64,000 nt of DNA from Corynebacterium maris DSM 45190 (GTDB taxonomy: Bacteria > Actinomycetota > Actinomycetes > Mycobacteriales > Mycobacteriaceae), in the NCBI RefSeq assembly GCF_000442645.1, contig NC_021915.1, positions 1,674,001 through 1,738,000 on the forward strand, in the 5' to 3' direction. This document shows positions 8,196 to 17,191 of this stretch, piece by piece. Below the pieces are notes generated by a model. The model saw only the letters and a list, made by a program, of their open reading frames with translations, was not told the DNA's origin and made no database searches. The translations under genes and the position numbers were made by a program. Each line of letters starts with the position of its first letter. Position 1 is the first letter of the stretch.

Positions 8196-9116
8196 CTAGA
8201 ACGTCAGCACCAACCGTCCGCGCACACCGCCGCCCTCGAGGCGGCGGTGTGCTTCTGCCGCCTGCTCCGCCGGGAACTCCTCGGCGACGCGCGGGCTCAA
8301 CTGCCCATCCTCCACCTGCTGACGCAGCGCATCCAGTTTCGCGTGCTCGCGAGCGTAGCTGGGCACGCTGATCGGCCGGAACTCCACGCCGCGTTCCCCG
8401 GCGGCGTCATAACCGCGGACGCTGATCACTGCCCCGCCGTCGCGGACCGCGCCGGTGATCTCGTCTTCTTGCACGGCGCCGTCGATGAGTCCGTCGACCC
8501 CGTCTGGGAACTCCTCGCGTACCCGCTCGGCGAAGTCTGCGCCACGCGGCAGCACCGTGTCCGCACCCAACTGCGTGACCAGCTCTTTGTCCTTGTCGGC
8601 GGCGTCGGCGACGACGCGGAGTCCGTCGGCTTTCGCCAGCTGCACCGCGTAGCCGCCCATGGCGCCGGCTGCGCCCGTGACCGCCACCGTCTGCCCCGGC
8701 GCAAGCGCCAGCGTGTCCAACGCCAACCGGGCGGTCAGCGCGTTCATCGGCACCGACGCCGCCTCCACGTGACCGATCCCTCGAGGGGCGCGCACCACGG
8801 ACTCGGCCGGCAACGCGATTTTTTCCGAATACGCGCCGTGCGCGCCGTTCGGCACGACGATCGCCATGACCGCGTCCCCCATCACCAGGTCGGTCTCGGT
8901 GCCGGGGCCAATGGCCTCGAGGATCCCGGCGGCGTCCATGCCGGGCACGCTCACCCCGTCGGCATGCTCGCCTGCACGTTTCACGGTGTCGGTCGGGTTG
9001 ACGGCGGCCGCGTGCACGCGGATGAGCACTTCCCCGGCCGCTGGTTCCGGGGCGGGGAGGTCGAAAGCGGTCAGGACGTCGGGTGATCCGGGCTGGGTGA
9101 ATCCAATAACCTTCAT
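8196..9116 (-). CDS. MDR-family NADP-dependent oxidoreductase (quinone reductase-like)
   Basis: A 306-residue zinc-independent medium-chain dehydrogenase/reductase. The N-terminal GroES-like domain is followed by a Rossmann fold with the nucleotide motif AVTGAAGAMGGYAVQLAK, and it ends with the family signature AHRRLEGGGVRGRLVL. It probably reduces quinones or alpha,beta-unsaturated carbonyls with NADPH; the exact substrate is not readable. ATG 9116 is supported by a TACAGT -10 at 9124-9129, 7 nt away, so the mRNA is likely leaderless. A perfect 13-bp inverted repeat lies inside its 3' end. Confidence 0.8.
   Translation of the reverse strand: MKVIGFTQPGSPDVLTAFDLPAPEPAAGEVLIRVHAAAVNPTDTVKRAGEHADGVSVPGMDAAGILEAIGPGTETDLVMGDAVMAIVVPNGAHGAYSEKIALPAESVVRAPRGIGHVEAASVPMNALTARLALDTLALAPGQTVAVTGAAGAMGGYAVQLAKADGLRVVADAADKDKELVTQLGADTVLPRGADFAERVREEFPDGVDGLIDGAVQEDEITGAVRDGGAVISVRGYDAAGERGVEFRPISVPSYAREHAKLDALRQQVEDGQLSPRVAEEFPAEQAAEAHRRLEGGGVRGRLVLTF
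8222..8252. repeat. Perfect inverted repeat inside the 3' end of the MDR gene
   Basis: Arms of 13 bp (8222-8234 and 8240-8252) flank a 5-nt loop. The hairpin lies about 25 bp before the stop of the minus-strand gene and about 45 bp beyond the stop of the convergent plus-strand gene. No T-run follows on either strand. It may terminate the 7004-8179 transcript. Confidence 0.6.
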
Positions 9117-9171
9117 GTCCCGAACTGTAGGTACCGCCGCGCGGATGCGCCAGGGGCTCCGGCTCGGCGGA

Positions 9172-9894
9172 TCAGGGGGCGGGCGTGTCCTGCTCGTCCT
9201 CCTTGCCGTCGGTGTCCGGACGGGAGGCCAGGTAACGCTCGGTGGCACGCTGGCGACGGTCGTCGACGAAAAGGGGGTTGTTGTCGAAGGAGGTGTGCCG
9301 ACGGGTGGTCATGGCCTCGCGCTGCACGTAGCCGACCTCGTCGAGGTTCTCGTCCCGGGCGCGGGCGTCCGCCAGCTGCGCCTGCTCGGGGCTGCGTCGC
9401 AGCGCGATCCGACTGTAGGCGTAGACGGCCAGCACCACACCGATGAGCGAGAGGAAAAATCCGACGCCGACGCTCATGTCCTCCTCCGCGACGCTGCGGG
9501 TCTGGCGCAACCACAGCGCCAGCAGGGAGAAGATCAGCGTGACGACGCTGAACATCCAGGCGATCAGACCGAAAACCGCGCGGCGGGTGAGCAAGGTGAG
9601 CGTGGTGAACACGCCGATACCCAGCGCGCTGAACCAGGCGTAGAGGTATTCGGTGATCTTGATGCCGCCGTCGACGGATTCCGGAAGGCGCAGGACGACC
9701 TCGTAGCCGAGCACATGCCCGGCGTGCGGGGTGACCAGGTAGATCACGAACAGCACCAGCGCGGCGAGCAACACCCACCGGTGCCCGCCGAGCTCCATGC
9801 GCCGGGCGGCCTTCTTTTCCGCGGCGGCCAGATCGCGGCTGGCGTCGGCGCCCTGGACGTCACGTGCGTTGTCCGCGTGATTGCTGCTGCTCAT
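9172..9894 (-). CDS. Conserved membrane protein, Rv2732c-like
   Basis: A 240-residue protein with an acidic/charged N-terminal tail, about four membrane helices (around residues 44-60, 85-103, 109-130 and 140-160) and a long charged cytoplasmic C-terminus. It sits just downstream of miaB, the position of Rv2732c in mycobacteria. No function is known. It is about 116 bp downstream of the miaB stop on the same strand and may be co-transcribed. Confidence 0.7.
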   Translation of the reverse strand: MSSSNHADNARDVQGADASRDLAAAEKKAARRMELGGHRWVLLAALVLFVIYLVTPHAGHVLGYEVVLRLPESVDGGIKITEYLYAWFSALGIGVFTTLTLLTRRAVFGLIAWMFSVVTLIFSLLALWLRQTRSVAEEDMSVGVGFFLSLIGVVLAVYAYSRIALRRSPEQAQLADARARDENLDEVGYVQREAMTTRRHTSFDNNPLFVDDRRQRATERYLASRPDTDGKEDEQDTPAP

Positions 9895-10010
9895 GAAAAC
9901 TTTTCTCGGCTTTCCTCGTTGGTGCGGGCCCCGGAGGCCTCGACGGCTCTGGGGCCGCCGAGGATCTGACCGGGTCTCACGGGTTCATCCTACTGGCGGG
10001 AGGCGAAAGA

Positions 10011-11564
10011 TCAGGCGTGGCAGGCGGGACCGGCGTCCGGCGTCGACGCCGGGGCGCCGATCTGCGGCAACCCCAGACCGACGCCGATCGGTGCGGTGGT
10101 GGGCACCTGGCCCGCGGCCGACATGTCGCCGGCCCGGGTGCGGCGGTGACTGAGCACGCCGGCGTCGGCGATGAGGAAATACGGCTTGGAGTCGGTGACC
10201 ACCGTGGTCACGACGTCTCCCGGCCGCACCTCACCGTCGAGCGCTCCTTCCGGGGTGAAGTGCACCAGGCGACCGTCGCGGGCGCGCCCGGACAGACGGT
10301 TGGTCCGGTCGTTCTTACGGCCGTTTTCTTGCACGAGCAACTCGACTTCGACGCCCACGAGCTTGGCGTTTTCTTCGCCCGCCACCCGGTCCTGCAGGGC
10401 GACGAGCCGCTCGAAGCGCTCCTGGACGACCTCTTTGGGGATCTGCTGCTCCATCTCTGCGGCCGGGGTGCCCGGGCGCGGCGAGTACTGGAAGGTGAAG
10501 GCGGAGGTGAACCGGGCCCGCTCGACCACGTCAAGAGTGGCCTGAAAGTCTTCCTCGGTCTCACCGGGGAAGCCGACGATGATGTCGGTGGTGATGGAGG
10601 CGTGCGGAAGCTTGGCGCGCACCTCGTCCAGGATGGCCAGGAACTTCTTCGAACGGTAGGACCGGCGCATGTCCTTGAGCACCTTGTCAGAGCCGGACTG
10701 CAGCGGCATGTGCAACTGGGGGCACACGTTCGGGGTCTCCGCCATCGCGTCGATGACGTCGGAGGTGAACTCCGCCGGGTGCGGGGAAGTGAAGCGCACG
10801 CGCTCCAGGCCGTCGATGTCGCCGCAGGCGCGCAACAGCTTGGAAAACGCCGAGCGGTCTCGCCCCAGGTCCGGGTCGGAGAAGTTCACCCCGTAGGAAT
10901 TGACGTTCTGGCCGAGCAAAGTCACTTCGCTGACGCCCTGGTCGACCAGCGCCTGCACCTCGGCCAGGATGTCGCCCGGGCGGCGGTCGACTTCCTTGCC
11001 GCGCAGGCTGGGCACGATGCAGAAAGTGCACGTGTTGTTGCAGCCGACGGAAATGGACACCCAGCCGGCGTAGGCGGATTCCCGCTTGGCCGGCAGCACG
11101 CTCGGGAATTGCTCGAGGGATTCGACGATCTCGACCTGCGCCTCGTCGTTGTGCCGGGCGCGCTCCAGCAACGCGGGCAGGGCGCCCATGTTGTGGGTGC
11201 CGAAGACCGCGTCCACCCAGGGGGCCTTCTCGACGACGGTGTCGCGGTCCTTCTGGGCCAGGCAACCGCCGACGGCGATCTGCATGCCCGGATGATTGTC
11301 CTTCGTGCTCTTGAGCTGGCCCAAAGAGCCGTAGAGTCGCTGGTCGGCGTTGTCGCGCACCGCGCAAGTGTTGAACACCACCAGGTCGGGTTCCTGCCCC
11401 TGACCGGCCGCCAGGTAACCGGCGTCCTCCAGCAGGCCGGAAAGTCGTTCGGAGTCGTGGACGTTCATCTGGCAGCCGAACGTGCGGACCTCGTAGGTGG
11501 GGGCCGTCCGTCGGGCGTCGATGGTCTGGGAAATGTCACTCGTCTGCTGCACCACGCGCGTCAT
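10011..11564 (-). CDS. miaB: tRNA-2-methylthio-N6-dimethylallyladenosine synthase MiaB
   Basis: Radical-SAM methylthiotransferase that converts i6A37 of tRNA, made by MiaA, to ms2i6A37. The 517-residue protein shows the three N-terminal cluster cysteines (C31 in TFGCQMN, C67 in NTCAVRD, C101 in GGCLAQ) and the radical-SAM CX3CX2C motif (CNNTCTFC, C175/C179/C182), then a TRAM domain at about 400-460. The C-terminal tail of about 60 residues after TRAM is longer than in E. coli MiaB, as is common in actinobacteria. ATG 11564 is the first start after the divergent glu promoter region. Confidence 0.95.
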   Translation of the reverse strand: MTRVVQQTSDISQTIDARRTAPTYEVRTFGCQMNVHDSERLSGLLEDAGYLAAGQGQEPDLVVFNTCAVRDNADQRLYGSLGQLKSTKDNHPGMQIAVGGCLAQKDRDTVVEKAPWVDAVFGTHNMGALPALLERARHNDEAQVEIVESLEQFPSVLPAKRESAYAGWVSISVGCNNTCTFCIVPSLRGKEVDRRPGDILAEVQALVDQGVSEVTLLGQNVNSYGVNFSDPDLGRDRSAFSKLLRACGDIDGLERVRFTSPHPAEFTSDVIDAMAETPNVCPQLHMPLQSGSDKVLKDMRRSYRSKKFLAILDEVRAKLPHASITTDIIVGFPGETEEDFQATLDVVERARFTSAFTFQYSPRPGTPAAEMEQQIPKEVVQERFERLVALQDRVAGEENAKLVGVEVELLVQENGRKNDRTNRLSGRARDGRLVHFTPEGALDGEVRPGDVVTTVVTDSKPYFLIADAGVLSHRRTRAGDMSAAGQVPTTAPIGVGLGLPQIGAPASTPDAGPACHA

Positions 11565-11711
11565 TGTAGTCAGTCTCGCGGGGGTGACCTAAACATTGAA
11601 CCGGTGGTTATGACCAGCGCTTCTTTCCTGGCCCCGGAGGTGCGGGGGTATTTGAATGAAAGTATCAATGGTTTCTTCCGCCAACTATCTTCCCGGCGCA
11701 CCCCCACCTGA

Positions 11712-11725
11712 CTATCATCCTATCT
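11712..11725 (+). promoter_or_regulatory. gluA promoter, possible AmtR-type half-site
   Basis: TATCAT at 11713-11718 lies 7 nt before the ATG at 11726, as for a leaderless transcript. The same bases read CTAT-N6-ATCT, partly matching the AmtR box (CTAT-N6-ATAG) that controls nitrogen genes in corynebacteria. The second half-site is imperfect. Confidence 0.35.
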
Positions 11726-12496
11726 ATGACACGGGACACAGTTCGCGACAATTCCGTCCCCTCCCACATGATCCGCATGGAGGGCGTGAACAAATATTTC
11801 GACGACTTTCAGGCGCTGACCGACATCAACCTGGAAGTGCCCACCGGCCAGGTGGTCGTCGTGCTCGGGCCGTCCGGCTCCGGAAAATCCACGCTGTGCC
11901 GGACCATCAACCGCCTGGAAACCGTCGAATCCGGCGCCATCGCCATCGACGGCGTGCCCCTGCCCGAGGAAGGCAAGGCCCTCGCCCGGCTACGCGCGGA
12001 CGTCGGCATGGTCTTTCAGCAGTTCAACCTCTTTCCCCACATGACCATCAAGGACAACGTCACCCTCGGCCCCATGAAAGTGCGCAAACTCAAAAAGGCC
12101 GACGCCGAAAAACGGGCGATGGCCCTGCTGGACCGGGTCGGCATCGCCAACCAGTCGCACAAATACCCCGCGCAGCTGTCCGGCGGGCAGCAACAACGCG
12201 TCGCCATCGCCCGGGCGTTGGCGATGAGTCCCAAGGTCATGCTGTTCGACGAACCGACCTCCGCCCTCGACCCGGAAATGGTCAACGAAGTTCTGGAGGT
12301 CATGGCGGACCTCGCCCGCGAGGGCATGACCATGCTCGTCGTCAGCCATGAAATGGGTTTTGCCCGCAAAGTCGCCGACCGGGTGCTGTTCATGGCTGAC
12401 GGCGCCATCGTCGAAGACGCCTCCCCCGAGGACTTCTTCACCTCCCCGACCTCCAGTCGCGCCAAGGATTTCCTCGGCAAGATCCTCGCCCACTAA
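11726..12496 (+). CDS. gluA: Glutamate ABC transporter ATP-binding protein GluA
   Basis: ATPase of the GluABCD glutamate importer. It has a Walker A (GPSGSGKST, about residues 48-56), Q-loop FQQFNLFPH, signature LSGGQQQR and Walker B VMLFDEPTSALDP. The protein closely matches C. glutamicum GluA from the MIRMEGVNKYF segment onward. I chose ATG 11726 because a TATCAT -10 sits 7 nt upstream (leaderless); ATG 11768 (MIRMEG) aligns with the C. glutamicum start but has no ribosome binding site. First gene of gluABCD. Confidence 0.92.
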   Translation: MTRDTVRDNSVPSHMIRMEGVNKYFDDFQALTDINLEVPTGQVVVVLGPSGSGKSTLCRTINRLETVESGAIAIDGVPLPEEGKALARLRADVGMVFQQFNLFPHMTIKDNVTLGPMKVRKLKKADAEKRAMALLDRVGIANQSHKYPAQLSGGQQQRVAIARALAMSPKVMLFDEPTSALDPEMVNEVLEVMADLAREGMTMLVVSHEMGFARKVADRVLFMADGAIVEDASPEDFFTSPTSSRAKDFLGKILAH

Positions 12497-12527
12497 ATCC
12501 CCTTTCTTTCCCCTAAGGAGTTTCACC

Positions 12528-13403
12528 ATGTCCCGCACCCCGATCCGTCTCCTGTCCACCATCGCCGCCGTCGGCCTCGCCGGCGTCACGCTCGTCGCCT
12601 GCGGCGACGACTCCTCCGGCGGCGACGGCCTGCTCGCCAACATCGAGGCGGGCGAGGTCACCCTGGGCACCAAGTACGACCAGCCGGGCCTGGGCCTGCG
12701 CAACCCCGACGGCTCCCTCTCCGGCCTCGACGTGGACGTCGCCACCTACGTGGTCAACCACATCGCCGAAGCCAACGGCTGGGAAGATCCCGCGATTTCC
12801 TGGCGGGAAACCCCTTCCGCGCAGCGGGAAACCCTCATCCAAAACGGTGAAGTCGACATGATCGCCGCGACCTACTCCATCAACGAAGGCCGCGCCGAAT
12901 CCGTGAACTTCGGCGGCCCCTACCTCCTGACCCACCAGGCGTTGTTGGTACGCGAGGACGACACCACCATCGAAACGCTCGAAGACTTGGACGGCAAGCT
13001 GCTGTGTTCCGTGACCGGCTCCACCCCGGCGCAGACAGTCAAGGACGTCCTCGACGGCGTCCAACTGCAGGAGTACGACACCTACTCCTCCTGCACGGAA
13101 GCGCTGCGTCAGGGCAACATCGACGCGATGACCACGGACGCCACCATCCTCAACGGCTACGCCGCCCAGTCCCAGGGTGAATTCCGGGTGGTCGCCATGG
13201 AGCAGGACGGTCAACCCTTCACCGACGAGCACTACGGCGTCGGGCTGACCAAGGGCGACGAGGAAGCCACCGAGGCCGTCAACGACGCCTTGACCGCAAT
13301 GCACGACGACGGTTCCTTCGACCAGTTCGTCAGCGACAACCTGGACGCCGGTGACGGCGTGACCCCGGGTACCCCGGGCGACCTGTCCTTCCTGGACCAG
13401 TAA
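12528..13403 (+). CDS. gluB: Glutamate-binding lipoprotein GluB
   Basis: Extracytoplasmic solute-binding protein of the glutamate importer, 291 residues. It has a signal peptide ending in a lipobox (TLVAC), so it is anchored by lipid to the membrane. The domain is SBP family 3, with segments such as TKYDQPGLGLRNPDG and VDMIAATYSINEGR. An AAGGAG site lies 7 nt before ATG 12528. It lies 31 bp after gluA and 48 bp before gluC. Confidence 0.93.
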   Translation: MSRTPIRLLSTIAAVGLAGVTLVACGDDSSGGDGLLANIEAGEVTLGTKYDQPGLGLRNPDGSLSGLDVDVATYVVNHIAEANGWEDPAISWRETPSAQRETLIQNGEVDMIAATYSINEGRAESVNFGGPYLLTHQALLVREDDTTIETLEDLDGKLLCSVTGSTPAQTVKDVLDGVQLQEYDTYSSCTEALRQGNIDAMTTDATILNGYAAQSQGEFRVVAMEQDGQPFTDEHYGVGLTKGDEEATEAVNDALTAMHDDGSFDQFVSDNLDAGDGVTPGTPGDLSFLDQ

Positions 13404-13451
13404 CCCGCCACTCGATACACCGCCCGCACGGACAAGGAGACGCGCACCGTC

Positions 13452-14138
13452 ATGGAAGCACTGTGGGCCGACCTCTGGCCGGCGATCCTCTCGGCCTTCT
13501 GGGTCACCATCCAGCTGACCTTCTGGTCGGCCCTGGGATCGCTGGTGCTCGGAATCGTGCTGACCGCCATGCGCGTCTCCCCCGTGCGGGTGCTGCGTTC
13601 ACTGGCCACCTTCTACATCACCACGATCCGCAACACGCCGCTGACGCTGATCATCCTGTTCTGCTCCTTCGGCCTGTACCAAAACTTGGGGCTGCAGCTG
13701 GCCGAGCGCTCCTCCCCGACCTTCTTGACGGACCAAAACTTCCGTCTCGCCATCCTCGGGTTCATCCTCTACACCTCCGCCTTCGTCGCTGAGTCACTGC
13801 GCTCCGGCATCAACACGGTGCACTTCGGCCAGGCCGAGGCCGCCCGGTCGCTGGGGCTGGGCTTCGGCCAACTGTTCCGGCTCATCATCTTCCCGCAGGC
13901 GGTGCGCGCCTCCATCGTGCCGTTGGGCAACACGCTCATCGCACTGACCAAAAACACCACCATCGCCTCCGTCATCGGCGTGGCGGAAGCCTCCCTGCTG
14001 ATGAAAGAGACCATCGAAATCCACGCCAATCAGCTCTTCATCATCTTCGGCGCCTTCGCGTTGGGCTTCATCATCCTCACCTTGCCCATGGGGCTGTCCC
14101 TGGGATCCCTGTCGAACCGTCTGGCGGTGAAAAAGTAA
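13452..14138 (+). CDS. gluC: Glutamate ABC transporter permease GluC
   Basis: A 228-residue His/Glu/Gln/Arg-opine type permease with about five membrane helices. The EAA-loop motif that contacts GluA is visible (QAEAARSLGLGFGQLFRLIIFPQA). A GGAG-type site (AAGGAGACG) precedes ATG 13452. Its stop abuts the gluD ATG directly. Confidence 0.92.
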   Translation: MEALWADLWPAILSAFWVTIQLTFWSALGSLVLGIVLTAMRVSPVRVLRSLATFYITTIRNTPLTLIILFCSFGLYQNLGLQLAERSSPTFLTDQNFRLAILGFILYTSAFVAESLRSGINTVHFGQAEAARSLGLGFGQLFRLIIFPQAVRASIVPLGNTLIALTKNTTIASVIGVAEASLLMKETIEIHANQLFIIFGAFALGFIILTLPMGLSLGSLSNRLAVKK

Positions 14139-15077
14139 ATGACCGTGCGCGCCACCGTCCTCTACGACGCCCCCGGCCCCGTCGGCCGACGCACCAACAC
14201 CCTGCTGTCGCTCGTTGCGCTGATCGTCCTGCTCGCGGCCCTGGGCTGGGTCGGCTGGACCCTTCATTCCCGGGGGCAGCTCGACGCGGTGAAGTGGGAG
14301 CCGTTTCTGCAGCCGCAGACTTGGACCACCTACCTGCTCCCGGGACTGTGGGGCACGCTGACGGCCGCGTTCGCCTCCATCCTGCTGGCCATCGTCGCCG
14401 GCGTGTTGCTGGGGCTCGGCAGGCTCTCGGAATCACGCCCGCTCAGCTGGTTGTGCGGCGTCATCGTCGAATTCTTCCGCGCCATCCCCGTGCTGCTGCT
14501 GATGATTTTCACCTACCAGCTCTTCGCCGTCTATGGGATTGTGCCGCCGCAGCAACTCGCCTTCGCGGCCGTGGTGGTGTCGCTGACCCTGTACAACGGC
14601 TCCGTCATCGCTGAAGTGCTCCGTGCCGGCATCAAATCGCTGCCCAAAGGACAGACGGAGGCCGCGCGGGCGTTGGGGCTGTCGCACCGCCAGACCATGT
14701 GGAAAGTGCTCCTGCCGCAGGCGACCGCCGCGATGCTGCCGGCGCTGATCTCCCAGATGGTCATCGCCTTGAAGGATTCCGCCCTCGGCTACCAGATCGG
14801 GTACGTGGAGATCGTGCGCTCCGGCGTCCAGGCCTCCTCGGTCTACCAGAACTACCTCGCCTCACTGATCGTCGTGGCCATCATCATGATCTTGCTCAAC
14901 TGGGGGTTGACCGCCCTGGCGGAACGGGTGGAACGCCAGCTCCGGGCCGGTCGCGCCCGGCGGAACATCTTCGCCCACGTGCCCGAACAACCCGATCAGG
15001 GCATCGACACCAAAGACAACGCCAACGTCGACTGGCGCGCACCCGGCTACCGGGAGATCCGCAACCCGGCCGAATGA
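14139..15077 (+). CDS. gluD: Glutamate ABC transporter permease GluD
   Basis: Second permease of the glutamate importer, 312 residues. It has an N-terminal cytoplasmic extension, about six membrane helices, an EAA motif (TEAARALGLSHRQTMWKVLLPQA) and a charged C-terminal tail of about 50 residues. The ATG follows the gluC TAA with no gap, so GluC and GluD are produced together. A perfect 18-bp-arm hairpin follows the stop. Confidence 0.92.
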   Translation: MTVRATVLYDAPGPVGRRTNTLLSLVALIVLLAALGWVGWTLHSRGQLDAVKWEPFLQPQTWTTYLLPGLWGTLTAAFASILLAIVAGVLLGLGRLSESRPLSWLCGVIVEFFRAIPVLLLMIFTYQLFAVYGIVPPQQLAFAAVVVSLTLYNGSVIAEVLRAGIKSLPKGQTEAARALGLSHRQTMWKVLLPQATAAMLPALISQMVIALKDSALGYQIGYVEIVRSGVQASSVYQNYLASLIVVAIIMILLNWGLTALAERVERQLRAGRARRNIFAHVPEQPDQGIDTKDNANVDWRAPGYREIRNPAE

Positions 15078-15092
15078 CCGCCCCGCAGACGA

Positions 15093-15134
15093 CGAGAACC
15101 GCCGCATCGATATACCTCGATGCGGCGGTTCTCG
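15093..15134. terminator. Bidirectional terminator-like hairpin between gluD and opuAC
   Basis: Perfect 18-bp arms (15093-15110 and 15117-15134) with a 6-nt loop lie between the convergent gluD and the betaine-binding gene. No T-tract follows on either strand. Confidence 0.7.
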
Positions 15135-15167
15135 CTGTCAGTGCTGAGAATCAGCGCTGCCTGCTGC

Positions 15168-16073
15168 TTACTCCTCGGAAATCTCCGGCTGCTCCGGCAT
15201 CAGGTCCGGGTACTGCTCGAGCCAAGCCTGGATAGCCTCCGACTCCTCACCGTCGTCATATTCGTTGACCACGAGGTCCTCGAGGTCGTTGTACTCCTCG
15301 TCGGTCATCTCGATCTCGCCGATCCACTCAGCCAACTCCGGGTGCTCCTCCGCAAACCCGGCGCGCGCCAGGAAGTGCAGGGCTTCTGCCTCACCGAAGT
15401 GCCCCTCCGGATCCTCGAGAGCCTTGACCGGGAAGGTGTTGTTCGCCCAGAAAGGGGTCCACAGAGTGACCAGAATGTCCTCTTCGTTGTCCACGGCGCT
15501 CTGCAGCTCGGAGAGCATCGCCGGGGTCGAGGAGGTCACCAGGTTGTATTCGTCGTCAAGACCATAGCCCAGCAGGACGTCATCCTGGGTGGCGCGGGTG
15601 AGTCCAGCTCCCGGCTCAATGCCGTAAATGGTGTTGTCGAAGCGGTCGCCCTGGCCTTCCAGATCCGCCACCGAGTTGATGTCTTCCATGTATTCCGGAA
15701 CGGAAATATTGAGTGCAGCGCCCTCGTAGTAAGACCCCAGATCCTCGAGTCCCTCAGAGTACTCTTCCCAGTACTCGATGTGGGTGACCTCCGGCCAGGC
15801 CGACGGGTAGATATCGACGTCGCCATTGGCCATTCCGGTGTACAAGGCCGCCGCATCTGACAGCGTCTGATGCTCGACGGAGTAGCCCATCTCGGTGAGC
15901 TGGTCATCAAGCAGATGGGCGGTGGACAGCCCGTCCGTCCATGACGGCAGGTATCCGAGCGTGATGGTGCCCAGGTCTCCGGAAGCGTTCTCTTCGGACT
16001 CCGCGCAGGCGGTCAGGCCCAGTGCCAGAGTTCCAGCGGCCAGTAGGCCGGTGACTTTACGGAAGATAGACAT
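15168..16073 (-). CDS. Glycine betaine/proline-binding lipoprotein, OpuAC/ProX type
   Basis: Substrate-binding protein of an osmoprotectant ABC importer, 301 residues. A signal peptide ends in a lipobox (LGLTAC) and a very acidic mature domain follows, typical of OpuAC proteins: YLPSWTDGLSTAHLLDDQL, then YPSAWPEVTH and TLWTPFWANN, with aromatic residues that could form the quaternary-ammonium cage. The start is placed at ATG 16073, which is 7 nt from AAGGA; ATG 16079 would leave only one base. Last gene of the opu operon on the minus strand. Confidence 0.88.
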   Translation of the reverse strand: MSIFRKVTGLLAAGTLALGLTACAESEENASGDLGTITLGYLPSWTDGLSTAHLLDDQLTEMGYSVEHQTLSDAAALYTGMANGDVDIYPSAWPEVTHIEYWEEYSEGLEDLGSYYEGAALNISVPEYMEDINSVADLEGQGDRFDNTIYGIEPGAGLTRATQDDVLLGYGLDDEYNLVTSSTPAMLSELQSAVDNEEDILVTLWTPFWANNTFPVKALEDPEGHFGEAEALHFLARAGFAEEHPELAEWIGEIEMTDEEYNDLEDLVVNEYDDGEESEAIQAWLEQYPDLMPEQPEISEE

Positions 16074-16131
16074 TGTCATGTCCTTTCAATAAGTGGATGG
16101 AGGAATAGACGGGTGCGCAACGGCGCGCCCG

Positions 16132-17187
16132 TCATGTCGTGCTCGAGTCGTTGTCATTGCCTGCGAGCGCACCGCGGTGTGTCTGCCCCGCGGTGCTGCT
16201 CGTGGTGCTGACGGCGCCGGTGTTTAGGGCGCTGGCCGGGGTCGCGGTGGGGTTCGTCTCCGCGTCCTCGGCCGCGGTCCGGTCAGCGTCCGCCCGCTGC
16301 TTTTTCTCCGCGCTGCGGGTGCGAGCCATAGACATCAGAGAAGTCGGGTATGACGACGGTGAGCCTAGGGCCGCGGTCAGGCGGTCCAGATACACCGCGA
16401 GAATCACCACGGCCAGTCCAGCTTCAACGCCGAGTCCCAGGTTTAGAGTGGAAATAGCCTCGATGACTTCCTTGCCAAGTCCGTCAGCGCCGACCATGCC
16501 AGCGATGACCGCCATCGACAGCGCCAACATGATGACCTGGTTGATGCCCGCCATGATGCTCGGCACCGCCAATGGCAGCTGAATGCCACGCAAGATCTGT
16601 CCGCGGGTGGCTCCGAAGGAATGTCCGGCCTCCACGGTCTCCGAATCGACCTGGCGGATGCCGAGTTCCGTCATGCGCACGCCAGGGGGTAGCGCGAAAA
16701 TCACAGTGGACACCAGCCCCGGAACCACGCCGATGGAAAAGAACGTAACAGCGGGGATCAGGTAGACGAAGGCGGGCATCGTCTGCATGAAGTCCATGAT
16801 TGGCTTGACCACGGCGCTGACCGTGTCGTTGCTGGCCGCCCAGATGCCGAGCGGCACCGCAATGATGACGGCGAACACTGTCGCCACCAGCACCATCGCC
16901 ATGGTCTGCAGCATGGTGTCCCACTGGTCCAGCGCCACCACAAGCAGGAACCCGATCAGAGACCCCACCGCCAGGCGCCAGGAACGGATCGCCCAGGCGA
17001 TCGCGGCGAAAATGAGCAGCAGGATCAACGCCGGGATCGACAGCAAAACGTCGGCCAGCCCGTCGATCAAGAAGGTGGTGATCGTGCTGATGAGACTGAA
17101 GAACCAGGCGACGTTGTCAGTCAGCCAGTCAACGACCGCTTCTGCCCAGTCGCCCAGTGGCAGGCGGGGAACAAAATTCAGGTCCAT
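16132..17187 (-). CDS. Glycine betaine/proline ABC permease, OpuAB/ProW type
   Basis: A 351-residue permease with about six or seven helices. It contains the EAA-loop region typical of ProW (VEAGHSFGATRGQILRGIQLPLA) and MPAFVYLIPAVTFFSIG. The C-terminal 65 residues are a soluble Ser/Thr/Ala-rich tail of low complexity. ATG 17187 is 4 bases after the stop of the ATPase gene, showing tight operon coupling. With its neighbours it forms an osmolyte importer; the exact substrate is inferred from the family. Confidence 0.88.
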   Translation of the reverse strand: MDLNFVPRLPLGDWAEAVVDWLTDNVAWFFSLISTITTFLIDGLADVLLSIPALILLLIFAAIAWAIRSWRLAVGSLIGFLLVVALDQWDTMLQTMAMVLVATVFAVIIAVPLGIWAASNDTVSAVVKPIMDFMQTMPAFVYLIPAVTFFSIGVVPGLVSTVIFALPPGVRMTELGIRQVDSETVEAGHSFGATRGQILRGIQLPLAVPSIMAGINQVIMLALSMAVIAGMVGADGLGKEVIEAISTLNLGLGVEAGLAVVILAVYLDRLTAALGSPSSYPTSLMSMARTRSAEKKQRADADRTAAEDAETNPTATPASALNTGAVSTTSSTAGQTHRGALAGNDNDSSTT

Positions 17188-17191
17188 GTGC

